A stretch of 64,000 nucleotides of DNA from Inia geoffrensis (lineage: Eukaryota > Chordata > Mammalia > Artiodactyla > Iniidae): positions 124,001-188,000 of the forward strand of contig JAZAQT010000774.1 of the NCBI GenBank assembly GCA_036417435.1, written 5' to 3'. The first letter of the stretch is position 1, and the number at the start of each line of letters is the position of its first letter. Below the pieces are notes generated by a model, which searched no databases, was not told the origin of the DNA, and saw only the letters and a program-made list of their open reading frames with translations. The position numbers were made by a program, and so were the translations under genes. Shown in pieces: positions 23,895-35,968 of the stretch.

Positions 23895-25630
23895 GTGCAT
23901 CACTGTCGAACTGCTGCCTCTTTTCGTACGCTTTCAGAGCAATTCTTATCTACCCCCTGATATCTGTTTTCTGCAATTCTGCGTCGCGTTCAAGTCCTCT
24001 TCACAGCCTTCCTTCAATAAATTTTTGGATGATAGGGGTCATTTGGAACTCTGCAGGATTGTGAGTTACAGTGCCAAAAATCTCCTTTTCTCAACTCGCT
24101 TTCTTGTGAGCTGACCGAAAACCCGAGGAATTGATTCAGGCCCTAATCTTGTTCCGGCATGGCACGCTGAGCCTTTGGTGAATTCTTCTTCCTGTAGGGA
24201 AATTAGAGTTCAATGTGCCCGTTCAAACACATCGAGTTAGCCGCTCATTCGTTCTCCTTATTCCTGTTCATCTTCCACGGAAATTGCAAACTGTGCCAAA
24301 CAAGAGGTCAAAGGCACTGACTCTCCAAGTGCGGAGAATGTTAATATTGCATCTGGAACGGCGAACTCGAGTACCAGGGGGCTACAATGGCGATGAGTTT
24401 TAGAAATTTTGCCTGATCACTTCGTGGACCATATTCTGGGATTTCCATGCGTATTTTATCTGAAGGATAAATCCCTTAAACGTGGAGATTTGGGACCTGT
24501 GCAATGGGAACCATGCACCATTACGTCAAAGGGTCTGCATTCCCTCACCAATAGTATCAGCCCCAAGTGTCCAGCCTTATCTCTCCCCCAGCTGTGGATG
24601 TAGAGGTGGTAAATCCAAGATTCCTCACTAGCCCTGAAGGACTTATTTAAGAATTTCTCTCTATTTGACAGACCTTGTGTTTTCTTTTTCAAATTTATTT
24701 TTATAAGGGGATTTAGCTTATTGACACTGCTGTGTGTATGGTGCTGTACACAAATGATTTTCTTATGGAGACGTATAAATGTATGGGTTTTAATTTTCTT
24801 CATAGTCAGGTATATTCCTAGGTTTTGAATATGGGGTGTTGAGTCCATTTGGTTGAGCAATGAGTAGGTCTTGTCTAATATATATTTGGCTTATGGAGTG
24901 GTATCTGTCCTAATGTCAACCTCTGGTTTTATGCAGCCTCCCCACTCTCCTTTCCCCTTAAGCAAGCATAAGTTTCTTTTGTAAATGTGAGACTCTGTTG
25001 TGTTTTGTAATGCAGTTCACACGTAGCCGTGTTTACATTCCCGGTATCAGTGATATTTTATGATGTTTCTTTGTCTGTGTGACTTATTTCACTTAGAATC
25101 ATCATAACTAAATCCTCTCATTAGGCTGCTACTGGTGTGTTGCCATTGATTTCATTGTTGAGTGATATTCCATTGTAGGGATGTACCACAACTTCTATAT
25201 CCATTTTTCTCTTTCTGGGCTATTAAAGTTGTACCATAGTCAAGGATCCCGTACACAGAGCAGCCCCAAACTTTGGTGTGGCTGTGTCTTTTTCATTTAA
25301 ATTTTCCGAATCTATAGCACCATAAGTGGAAGTGCCCTAGGCTCTGTAGCTTGTTTTTTTCTTTTTTCCAGGAAACACCATCCACTTCTCCAGAGTGGCT
25401 GTTGGTAATTTACATCCGGCCCATCAGCATAACAAGGCTGCCGGTTCTCCATGGACTGTCCTGCCTCTCTGGATTTTACACTTTTTTCGGACGGCCCTTT
25501 GGATCGGAGGGAAGTGAGACTGCCTTGTAGTGCAGATTTCCATTGCAGGCTTGCTTGGTTGGCCAAAAAGGGCGTATGCGTTTTTTCCTGAATATATTCA
25601 GGAAAAAACGCATACGCCCTTTTTGGCCAA
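23895..25630 (-). repeat. Monomer L-15 (D'-like, then X)
   Basis: Palindrome 25559-25630, L1 about 24675-25545. The first part resembles D' (GTATGGTGCTGTAC near 24,737). The last part is X (GTTGGTAATTTACATCC near 25,402). Confidence 0.85.
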
Positions 25631-27366
25631 GTGCATCACTGTCGAACTGCTGCCTCTTTTCCTACGCTTTCAGAGCAATTCTTATGTACCCCCTGATATC
25701 TGTTTTCTGCAATTCTGGGTCGCGTTGAAGTCCTCTTCACAGCCTTCCTTCAATAAATTTTTGGATGATAGGGGTCATTTGGAACTCTGCAGGATTGTGA
25801 GTTACAGTGCCAAAAATCTCCTTTTCTCAACTCGCTTTCTTGTGAGCTGACCGAAAACCCGAAGAAATGCTTCAGGCCCTAAACTTGTTCCGGCATGGCA
25901 TGCTGAGCCTTTGGTGAATTCTTCTTCCTGTAGGGAAATTAGAGTTCAATGTGCCCGTCCAAACACATCGAGTTAGCCGCTCATTCGTTCTCCTTATTCC
26001 TGTTCATCTTCCACGGAAATTGCAAACTGTGCCAAATAAGAGGTCAAAGGCACTGTCTCTCCAAGTGGGGAGAATGTTAATATTGCATCTGGAACGGCGA
26101 ACTCGAGTACCAGGGGGCTAAAATGGCGATGAGTTTTAGAAATTGTGCCTGATCACTTCGTGGACCATATTCTGGGTTTTCCATGCATATTTTAGCTGAA
26201 GCATAAATCCCTTACACGTGGAGATTTGGGACCCGTGCAATTGGAACCATGCACCATTACCTCAAAGGGTCTGCATTCCCTCACCAATAGTATCAGCCCC
26301 AAGTGTCCAGCCTTATCTCTCCCCCAGCTGTGGATGTAGAGGTGGTAAATCCAAGATTCCTCACAAGCCCTGAAGGACTTATTTAAGAATTTCTCTCTAT
26401 TTGACATTCCTTGTGTTTTCTTTTTCAAATTTATTTTTATAAGGGGATTTAGCTTATTGACACTGCTGTGTGTATGCTGCTGTACACAAATGATTTTCTT
26501 ATGGAGACGTATAAATGTATGGGTTTTAATTTTCTTCATAGTCAGGTATATTCCTAGGTTTTGAATATGGGGTGTTGAGTCCATTTGGTTGAGCAATGAG
26601 TAGATCTTGTCTAATATATATTTGGCTTATGGAATGGTATCTGTCCTAATGTCAACCTCTGGTTTTATGCAGCCTCCCCACTCTCCTTTCCCCGTAAGCA
26701 ACCATAAGTTTCTTTTGTAAATGTGAGACTCTGTTGTGTTTTGTAATGCAGTTCACACGTAGCCGTGTTTACATTCCCGGTATTAGTGATATCTTATGAT
26801 GTTTCTTTTTCTGTGTGACTTATTTCACTTAGAATCATCATAACTAAATCCTCTCATTATGCTGCTACTGGTCTGTTGCCATTGATTTCATTGTTGAGTG
26901 ATATTCCATTGTAGGGATGTACCACAACTTCTATATCCATTTTTCTCTTTCTGGGCTATTAAAGTTGTACCATAGTCAAGGATCACGTACACAGAGCAGC
27001 CCCAAACTTTGGTGTGGCTGTGTCTTTTTCATTTAAATTTTCCGAATCTATAGCACCATAAGTGGAAGTGCCCTAGGCTCTCTAGCTTGTTTTTTTCTTT
27101 GTTCCAGGAAACACCATCCACTTCTCCAGAGTGGCTGTTGGCAGTTTACATCCAGTCCATCAGCATAACAAGGCTGCCGGTTCTCCATGGCCTGCCCTAC
27201 CTCTCTGGATTTTACACTTTTTTCGGACGGCCCTTTGGATCGGTGGGAAGTGAGACTTCTTTGTAGTGCGGATTTCCATTGCAGGCTTGCTTGGTTGGCC
27301 AAAAAGGGCGTATGCGTTTTTTCCTGAATATATTCAGGAAAAAACGCATACGCCCTTTTTGGCCAA
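25631..27366 (-). repeat. Monomer L-16 (X start, mixed D)
   Basis: Palindrome 27295-27366, L1 about 26411-27281. X at the start (CTGGGTCGCG near 25,715), D at GCAATTGG, D'-like CCCCGTAAGCAACC near 26,690, then D again (CTGCCCTACC near 27,193). Confidence 0.83.
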
Positions 27367-29099
27367 GTGCATCACTGTCGAACTGCTGCCTCTTTTCCTA
27401 CGCTTTCAGAGCAATTCTTATCTACCCCCTGATATCCGTTTTCAGCAATTCGGCGTCGCATTCAAGTCCTCTTCACAGCCTTCCTTCAATAAATTTTTGG
27501 ATGATAGGGGTCATTTGGAACTCTGCAGGATTGTGAGTTACAGTGCCAAAAATCTCCTTTTCTCAACTCGCTTTCTTGTGAGCTGACCGCAAACCCGAAG
27601 AATTGCTTCAGGCCCTAATCTCGTTCCGGCATGGCACACTGAGCCTTTGGTGAATTCTTCTTCCTGTAGGGAAATCAGAGTTCAATGTGCCCGTCCAAAC
27701 ACATCGAGTTAGCCGCTCATTCGTTCTCCTTATTCCTGTTCATCCTCCACAGAAATTGCAAACTGTGCCAAACAAGGGGTCAAAAGCACTGATTCTCCAA
27801 GTGGGGAGAATGTTAATATCGCATCAGGAACGGCGAACTCTAGTACCAGGGGGCGAAAATGGCGATGAGTTTATAATTTTGCCTGGTCATTTCGTGGACA
27901 ATATTCTGGGTTTTCCATGCATATTTTAGCTGAAGGATAAATCCCTTAAACGTGGAGATTTGGGACCCGTGTAATGGGAACAATGCACCATTACCTCAAA
28001 GGGTCTGCATTCCCTCACCAATAGTATCAGCCCCAAGTGTCCAGCCTTATCTCTCCCACAGCTGGGGATGTAGAGGTGGTAAATCCAAGATTCCTCACAA
28101 GCCCTGAAGGACTTATTTAAGAATTTCTCTCTATTTGACATTCCTTGTGTTTTCTTTATCAAATTTATTTTTATAAGGGGATTTAGCTTATTTACACTGC
28201 TGTGTGTATGCTGCTGTACACAAATGATTTTCTTATGGAGACCTATAAATGTATGGGTTTTAATTTTCTTCATACTCAGGTATATTCCTGGGTTTTGAAT
28301 ACGGGGTGTAGAGTCCATTTGGTTGAGCAAGGAGTAGGTCTTGTCTAATATATATTTGGCTTATGGAATGGTATCTGTCCTAATGTCAACTTCTGGTTTT
28401 ATGCAGCCTCCCCACTCTCCTTTCCCCTTAAGCAAGCATAAGTTTCTTTTGTAAATGTGAGACTCTGTTGTGTTTTGTAATGCAGTTCACACGTAGCTGT
28501 GTTTACATTCCCGGTATTAGTGATATCTTATGATGTTTCTTTTTCTGTGTGACTTATTTCACTTAGAATCATCATAACTAAATCCTCTCATTATGCTGCT
28601 ACTGGTCTGTCGCCATTGATTTCATTGTTGAGTGATATTCCATTGTAGGGATGTACCACAACTTCTATATCCATTTTTCTCTTTCTGGGCTATTAAAGTT
28701 GTACCATAGTCAAGGATCCCGTACACAGAGCAGCCCCAAACTTTGGTGTGGCTGTGTCTTTTTCATTTAAATTTTCCGAATCTATAGCACCATAAGTGGA
28801 AGTGCCCTAGGCTCTCTAGCTTGGTTTTTTCTTTGTTCCAGGAAACACCATCCACTTCTCCAGAGTGGCTGTTGGCAATTTACATCCCGCCCAGCAGCAT
28901 AACAAGGCTGCCGGTTCTCCATGGCCTGTCCAGCCTCTCTGGATTTTACACTTTTTTCGGACGGCCCTTTGGATCGGTGGGAAGTGAGACTTCTTGTAGT
29001 GCGGATTTCCATTGCAGGCTTGCTTGGTTGGCCAAAAAGGGCGTATGCGTTTTTTCCTGAATATATTCAGGAAAAAACGCATACGCCCTTTTTGGCCAA
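27367..29099 (-). repeat. Monomer L-17 (left-type, turning right-type near its end)
   Basis: Palindrome 29028-29099, L1 about 28144-29014. Left-type for most of its length. From about 28,870 it carries right-array marks (GGCAATTTACATCCCGCCC and GACTTCTTGTAGTG). Confidence 0.83.
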
Positions 29100-30798
29100 G
29101 TGCATCACTGTCGAACTGCTGCCTCTTTTCCTACGCTTTCAGAGCAATTCTTATCTAACCCCTCATATCTGTTTTCTGCAATTCTGCGTCGCGTTCAAGT
29201 CCTCTTCACAGCCTTCCTTCAATAAATTTTTGGATGATAGGGGTCATTTGGAACTCTGCAGGATTGTGAGTTACAGTGCCAAAGATCTCCTTTTCTCAAC
29301 TCGCTTTCTTGTGAGCTGACCGCAAACCCGAAGAATTTCTTCAGTCCCTAATCTCGTTCCGGCATGGCCCGCTGAAACTTTGGTGAATTCTTCTTCCTGT
29401 AGGGAAATCAGAGTTCAATGTGCCCGTCCAAACACATCGAGTTAGCCGCTCATTGGTTCTCCTTATTCCTGTTCATCTTCCACAGAAATTGCAAACTGTG
29501 CGAAACAAGAGGTCAAAGGCACTGACTCTCCAAGTGGGGAGAATGTTAATATCGCATCTGGAACGGCGAACTCGAGTACCAGGGGGCGAAAATGGCGATG
29601 AGTTTTAAAATTTTGCCTGGTCACTTCGTGGACCATATTCTGGGTTTTCCATGCATATTTTAGCTGAAGAATAAATCCCTTAAACGTGGAGATTTGGGAC
29701 CTGTGCAATGGGAACCATGCACCATTACCTCAAAGGGTCTGCATTCCCTCACCAATAGTATCAGCCCCAAGTGTCCAGCCTTATCTCTCCCACAGCTGTG
29801 GATGTAGAGGTGGTAAATCCAAGATTCCTCACAAGCCCTGAAGGACTTATTTAAGAATTTCTCTCTATTTGACATTCCTTGTGTTTTGTTTTTCAAATTT
29901 ATTTTTATAAGGGGATTTAGCTTATTGACACTGCTGTGTGTATGGTGCTGTACACAAATGATTTTCTTATGGAGACCTATAAATGTATGGGTTTTAATTT
30001 TCTTCATAGTCAGGCATATTCCTAGGTTTTGAATACGGGGTGTTGAGTCCATTTCGTTGAGCAAGGAGTAGGTCTTGTCTAATACATATTTGGCTTATGG
30101 AATGGTATCTGTCCTAATGTCAACCTCTGGTTTTATGCAGCCTCCCCACTCTCCTTTATCCTTAAGCAAGCCTAAGTTTCTTTTGTAAATGTGAGTCTCT
30201 GTTTTGTTTTGAAATGCAGCTCACGCGTAGCCGTGTTTACATTCCCGGTATTAGTGATATCTTATGATGTTTCTTTTTCTGTGTGACTTATTTCACTTAG
30301 AATCATCATAACTAAATCCTCTCATTATGCTGCTACTGGTCTGTTGCCATTGATTACATTGTTGAGTGATATTCCATTGTAGGGATGTACCACAACTTCT
30401 ATATCCATTTTTCTCTTTCTGGGCTATTAAAGTTGTACCATAGTCAAGGATCCCGTACACAGAGCAGCCCCAAACTTTGGTGTGGCTGTGTCTTTTTCAT
30501 TTAAATTTTCCGAATCTATAGCATCATAAGTGGAAGTGCCCTAGGCTCTCTAGCTTGTTTTTTTCTTTGTTCCAGGAAACACCATCCACTTCTCCAGAGT
30601 GGCTGTTGGCAGTTTACATCCAGTCCATCAGCATAACAAGGCTGCCGGTTCTCCATGGCCTGCCCTACCTCTCTGGATTTTACAATTTTTTCGGATGGCC
30701 CTTTGTATCGGTGGGAAGTGAGACTTCTTTGTAGTGCGGATTTCCATTGCAGGCTTGCTTGGTTGGCCAAAAAGGGCGTATGCGTTTTTTCCTGAATA
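29100..30798 (-). repeat. Monomer L-18 (mosaic, ends at the inversion axis)
   Basis: L1 about 29879-30749, palindrome 30763-30834 shared with R-1. Right-array marks appear at 29,280 (CCAAAGATCTCC), 29,367 (GGCCCGCTGA), 29,452 (CATTGGTTCTCC), 29,499 (GTGCGAAACAAG), 29,880 (TGTGTTTTGTTTTTC) and 30,052 (ATTTCGTTGAGC). Left-type marks lie between and after them, and type D marks occupy the last 250 bp (CTGCCCTACC near 30,660). Confidence 0.85.
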
Positions 30799-30834
30799 TA
30801 TTGAGGAAAAAACGCATACGCCCTTTTTGGCCAA
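30763..30834. repeat. Head-to-head inversion junction inside a 72-bp palindrome
   Basis: To the left the sequence runs ...CAGGCTTGCTTGG into TTGGCC, and to the right GGCCAA runs into CCAAGCAAGCCTGC. Ordinary monomers have this flank on one side only and GTGCATCACTGTCG on the other. Here both flanks are the L1-side flank in inverted orientation, so the dyad extends far beyond 72 bp, with scattered mismatches and a 1-bp indel at about 30,728 (CTTCTTTGTAG against CTTCTTGTAG). The axis is 30,798/30,799. One mismatch sits near the centre (G at 30,803, TTGAGG for TTCAGG). Confidence 0.95.
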
Positions 30835-32497
30835 CCAAGCAAGCCTGCAATGGAAATCCGCACTACAAGAAGTCTCACTTCCCACCGATCCAAAGGGCCG
30901 TCCGAAAAAAGTGTAAAATCCAGAGAGGCAGGACAGGCCATGGAGAACCGGCAGCCTTGTTATGCTGATGGGCGGGATGTAAATTGTCAACAGCCACTCT
31001 GGAGAAGTGGATGGTGTTTCCTGGAACAAAGAAAAAACCAAGCTAGAGAGCCTAGGGCACTTCCACTTATGGTGCTATAGATTCGGAAAATTTAAATGAA
31101 AAAGACACAGCCACACCAAAGTTTGGGGCTGCTCTGTGTACGGGATCCTTGACTATGGTACAACTTTAATAGCCCAGAAAGAGAAAAATGGATATAGAAG
31201 TTGTGGTACATCCCTACAATGGAATATCACTCAACAATGAAATCAATGGCAACACACCAGTAGCAGCATAATGACAGGATTTAGTTATGATGATTCTAAG
31301 TGAAATAAGTCACACAGAAAAAGAAACATCATAAGATATCACTAATACCGGGAATGTAAACACGGCTACTTGTGAACTGCATTACAAAACACAACAGAGT
31401 CTCACATTTACAAAAGAAACTTATGCTTGCTTAAGGGGAAAGGAGAGAGGGGAGGCTGCATAAAACCAGAGGTTCACATTAGGACAGATACCATTCCATA
31501 AGCCAAATATATATTAGACAAGACCTACTCCTTGCTCAACCAAATGGACTCAAAACCCCGTATTCAAAACCTTGGAATATGCCTGACTATGAAGAAAATT
31601 AAAACCCATACATTTATAGGTCTCCATAAGAAAATCATTTGTGTACAGCACCATACACACAGCAGTGTCAATAAGCTAAATCCCCTTATAAAAATAAATT
31701 TGAAAAACAAAACACAAGGACTGTGAAATAGAGAGAAATTCTTAAATAAGTCCTTCAGGGCTTGTGAGGAATCTTGGATTTACCACCTCTACATCCACAG
31801 CTGGGGGAGAGATAAGGCTGGACACTTGGGGCTGATACTATTGGTGAGGGAATGCAGACCCTTTGAGGTAATGGTGCATGGTTCCCATTCCACGGGTCCC
31901 AAATCTCCACGTTTAGGGGATTTATCCTTCAGCTAAAATATGCATGGAAAACCCAGAATATGGTCCACGAAGTGATCAGGCATAATTTCTAAAACTCATG
32001 GCCATTTTCGCCCCCTGATACTCGAGTTCGCCATTCCAGATGCGATATTAACATTCTCCCCACTTGGAGAGTCAGTGCCTTTGACCTCTTGTTTGGCACA
32101 GTTTGCAATTTCTGTGGAAGATGAACAGGAATAAGGAGAACCAATGAGCGGCTAACTCGATGTGTTTGGACGGGCACATTGAACTCTGATTTCCCTACAG
32201 GAAGAAGAATTCACCAAAGGCTCAGCGGGCCATGCCGGAACGAGATTAGGGCCTGAAGCAATTCTTCGGGTTTTCGGTCAGCTCACAAGAAAGCGAGTTG
32301 AGAAAAGGAGATCTTTGGCACTGTAACTCACAATCCTGCAGAGTTCCAAATGACCCCTATCATCCAAAAATTTATTGAAGGAAGGCTGTGAAGAGGACTT
32401 GAACGCGACGCAGAATTGCAGAAAACAGATATCAGGGGGTAGATAAGAATTGCTCTGAAAGCGTAGGAAAAGAGGCAGCAGTTCGACAGTGATGCAC
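30799..32497 (+). repeat. Monomer R-1 (starts at the inversion axis)
   Basis: L1 about 30848-31718. Marks are TTGAGG (30,801), GTAAATTGTCAACAG (about 30,979), GACTCAAAACCCC (31,548) and GAGAGAGGGGAGG (31,443), all shared with R-3 and R-7 except that R-3 has GAAAGAGGGGAGG. Confidence 0.88.
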
Positions 32498-34233
32498 TTG
32501 GCCAAAAAGGGCGTATGCGTTTTTTCCTGAATATATTCAGGAAAAAACGCATACGCCCTTTTTGGCCAACCAAGCAAGCCTGCAATGGAAATCCACACTA
32601 CAAGGAAGTCTCACTTCCCACCGATCCAAAGGGCCGTCCGAAAAAAGTGTAAAATCCAGAGAGGCAGGACAGGCCGTGGAGAACCGGCAGCCTTGTTATG
32701 CTGATGGGCGGGATGTAAATTGCCAACAGCCACTCTGGAGAAGTGGATGGTGTTTCCTGGAACAAAGAAAAAACCAAGCTAGAGAGCCTAGGGCACTTCC
32801 ACTTATGGTGCTATAGATTCGGAAAATTTAAATGAAAAAGACACAGCCACACCAAAGTTTGGGGCTGCTCTGTGTACGGGATCCTTGACTATGGTACAAC
32901 TTTAATAGCCCAGAAAGAGAAAAATGGATATAGAAGTTGTGGTACATCCCTACAATGGAATATCACTCAACAATGAAATCCATGGCAACACACCAGTAGC
33001 AGCATAATGACAGGATTTAGTTATGATGATTCTAAGTGAAATAAGTCACACAGAAAAAGAAACATCATAAGATATCACTAATACCGGGAATGTAAACACG
33101 GCTACGTGTGAACTGCATTACAAAACACAACAGAGTCTCACATTTACAAAAGAAACTTATGTTTGCTTAAGGGGAAAGGAGAGTGGGGAGGCTGCATAAA
33201 ACCAGAGGTTCATATTAGGACAGATACCATTCCATAAGCCAAATATATATTAGACAAGACCTACTCCTTGCTCAACGAAATGGACTCAACACCCCGTATT
33301 CAAAACCTAGGAATATGCCTGACTATGAAGAATATTAAAACCCATACATTTATAGGTCTCCATAAGAAAATCATTTGTGTACAGCACCATACACACAGCA
33401 GTGTCAATAAGCTAAATCCCCTTATAAAAATAAATTTGAAAAACAAAACACAAGGACTGTGAAATAGAGAGAAATTCTTAAATAAGTCCTTCAGGGCTTG
33501 TGAGGAATCTTGGATTTACCACCTCTACATCCACAGCTGGGGGAGAGATAAGGCTGGACACTTGGGGCTGATAGTATTGGTGAGGGAATGCAGACCCTTT
33601 GAGGTAATGGTGCATGGTTCCCATTCCACGGGTCCCAAATCTCCACGTTTAAGGGATTTATCCTTCAGCTAAAATATGCATGGAAAACCCAGAATATGGT
33701 CCACGAAGTGATCAGGCATAATTTCTAAAACTCATCGCCATTTTCGCCCCCTGATACTCGAGTTCGCCATTCCAGATGCGATATTAACATTCTCCCCACT
33801 TGGAGAGTCAGTGCCTTTGACCTCTTGTTTCGCACAGTTTGCAATTTCTGTGGAAGATGAACAGGAATAAGGAGAACCAATGAGCAGCTAACTCGATGTG
33901 TTTGGACGGGCACATTGAACTCTGATTTCCCTACAGGAAGAAGAATTCACCAAAGGCTCAGCGGGCCATGCCGGAACGAGATTAGGGCCTGAAGCAATTC
34001 TTCGGGTTTTCGGTCAGCTCACAAGAAAGCGAGTTGAGAAAAGGAGATCTTTGGCACTGTAACTCACAATGCTGCAGAGTTCCAAATGACCCCTATCATC
34101 CAAAAATTTATTGAAGGAAGGCTGTGAAGAGGACTTGAACGCGACGCAGAATTGCAGAAAACAGATATCAGGGGGTAGATAAGAATTGCTCTGAAAGCGT
34201 AGGAAAAGAGGCAGCAGTTCGACAGTGATGCAC
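32498..34233 (+). repeat. Monomer R-2
   Basis: Palindrome 32498-32569, L1 about 32583-33453. Marks are CTTATGTTTGCTT, shared with R-4 and R-8, and GTTTCGCACAG, shared with R-6 and L-18. Confidence 0.9.
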
Positions 34234-35968
34234 TTGGCCAAAAAGGGCGTATGCGTTTTTTCCTGAATATATTGAGGAAAAAACGCATACGCCCTTTTTG
34301 GCCAACCAAGCAAGCCTGCAATGGAAATCCGCACTACAAGAAGTCTCACTTCCCACCGATCCAAAGGGCCGTCCGAAAAAAGTGTAAAATCCAGAGAGGC
34401 AGGACAGGCCATGGAGAACCGGCAGCCTTGTTATGCTGATGGGCGGGATGTAAATTGTCAACAGCCACTCTGGAGAAGTGGATGGTGTTTCCTGGAACAA
34501 AGAAAAAACCAAGCTAGAGAGCCTAGGGCACTTCCACTTATGGTGCTATAGATTCGGAAAATTTAAATGAAAAAGACACAGCCACACCAAAGTTTGGGGC
34601 TGCTCTGTGTACGGGATCCTTGACTATGGTACAACTTTAATAGCCCAGAAAGAGAAAAATGGATATAGAAGTTGTGGTACATCCCTACAATGGAATATCA
34701 CTCAACAATGAAATCAATGGCAACACACCAGTAGCAGCATAATGACAGGATTTAGTTATGATGATTCTAAGTGAAATAAGTCACACAGAAAAAGAAACAT
34801 CATAAGATATCACTAATACCGGGAATGTAAACACGGCTACTTGTGAACTGCATTACAAAACACAACAGAGTCTCACATTTACAAAAGAAACTTATGCTTG
34901 CTTAAGGGGAAAGGAAAGAGGGGAGGCTGCATAAAACCAGAGGTTCACATTAGGACAGATACCATTCCATAAGCCAAATATATATTAGACAAGACCTACT
35001 CCTTGCTCAACCAAATGGACTCAAAACCCCGTATTCAAAACCTTGGAATATGCCTGACTATGAAGAAAATTAAAACCCATACATTTATAGGTCTCCATAA
35101 GAAAATCATTTGTGTACAGCACCATACACACAGCAGTGTCAATAAGCTAAATCCCCTTATAAAAATAAATTTGAAAAACAAAACACAAGGACTGTGAAAT
35201 AGAGAGAAATTCTTAAATAAGTCCTTCAGGGCTTGTGAGGAATCTTGGATTTACCACCTCTACATCCACAGCTGGGGGAGAGATAAGGCTGGACACTTGG
35301 GGCTGATACTATTGGTGAGGGAATGCAGACCCTTTGAGGTAATGGTGCATGGTTCCCATTCCACGGGTCCCAAATCTCCACGTTTAGGGGATTTATCCTT
35401 CAGCTAAAATATGCATGGAAAACCCAGAATATGGTCCACGAAGTGATCAGGCATAATTTCTAAAACTCATGGCCATTTTCGCCCCCTGATACTCGAGTTC
35501 GCCATTCCAGATGCGATATTAACATTCTCCCCACTTGGAGAGTCAGTGCCTTTGACCTCTTGTTTGGCACAGTTTGCAATTTCTGTGGAAGATGAACAGG
35601 AATAAGGAGAACCAATGAGCGGCTAACTCGATGTGTTTGGACGGGCACATTGAACTCTGATTTCCCTACAGGAAGAAGAATTCACCAAAGGCTCAGCGGG
35701 CCATGCCGGAACGAGATTAGGGCCTGAAGCAATTCTTCGGGTTTTCGGTCAGCTCACAAGAAAGCGAGTTGAGAAAAGGAGATCTTTGGCACTGTAACTC
35801 ACAATCCTGCAGAGTTCCAAATGACCCCTATCATCCAAAAATTTATTGAAGGAAGGCTGTGAAGAGGACTTGAACGCGACGCAGAATTGCAGAAAACAGA
35901 TATCAGGGGGTAGATAAGAATTGCTCTGAAAGCGTAGGAAAAGAGGCAGCAGTTCGACAGTGATGCAC
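34234..35968 (+). repeat. Monomer R-3
   Basis: Palindrome 34234-34305 with the TTGAGG mismatch (34,274), L1 about 34319-35189. Same subtype as R-1 and R-7. Confidence 0.9.

Larger units (their letters stand above)
20821..27760 (-). repeat. Left higher-order repeat, copy 4 (A missing; B-C-D'/X-D-like)
   Basis: Palindromes start at 22089 (B), 23823 (C), 25559 (D' then X) and 27295 (D-like). The D-to-A transition of copy 3 leads directly into B-type sequence after about 21,040 (ATGCATCATTACC), so one monomer has been lost. The X patch here matches 18,305-19,080 at an offset of 6,939 bp. Confidence 0.78.
1..30798 (-). repeat. Left satellite array, L1 on minus strand, four-monomer higher-order repeat
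   Basis: Seventeen palindromes plus the left half of the junction palindrome. The array is organised as A-B-C-D blocks with a period of 6,939-6,941 bp. Subfamily marks relative to the right array (plus strand here) include CATTCGTTCTCC instead of CATTGGTTCTCC, CCAAAAATCTCC instead of CCAAAGATCTCC, GGCACGCTGAG instead of GGCCCGCTGAG, CTAATGTCAACC instead of CTAATGTGAACC, and TTGACA instead of TTCACA in the segment beyond the L1 tail. The last two monomers depart from this pattern. Confidence 0.93.

Noticed and set aside
27367..29099. Possible intact transposable element nested between monomers
   Set aside because: Spacing stays at 1,733 bp and all sequence aligns with other monomers, so nothing has been inserted.
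30763..30834. Junction as a long-read fold-back or hairpin-adapter artefact
   Set aside because: A fold-back of one molecule gives identical arms. These arms belong to different subfamilies from the axis outwards. A misjoin of two arrays is not fully excluded and needs spanning reads.
30516..30941. 141-codon frame across the inversion junction
   Set aside because: It is a product of the inverted repeat: it joins two copies of monomer sequence through the palindrome.
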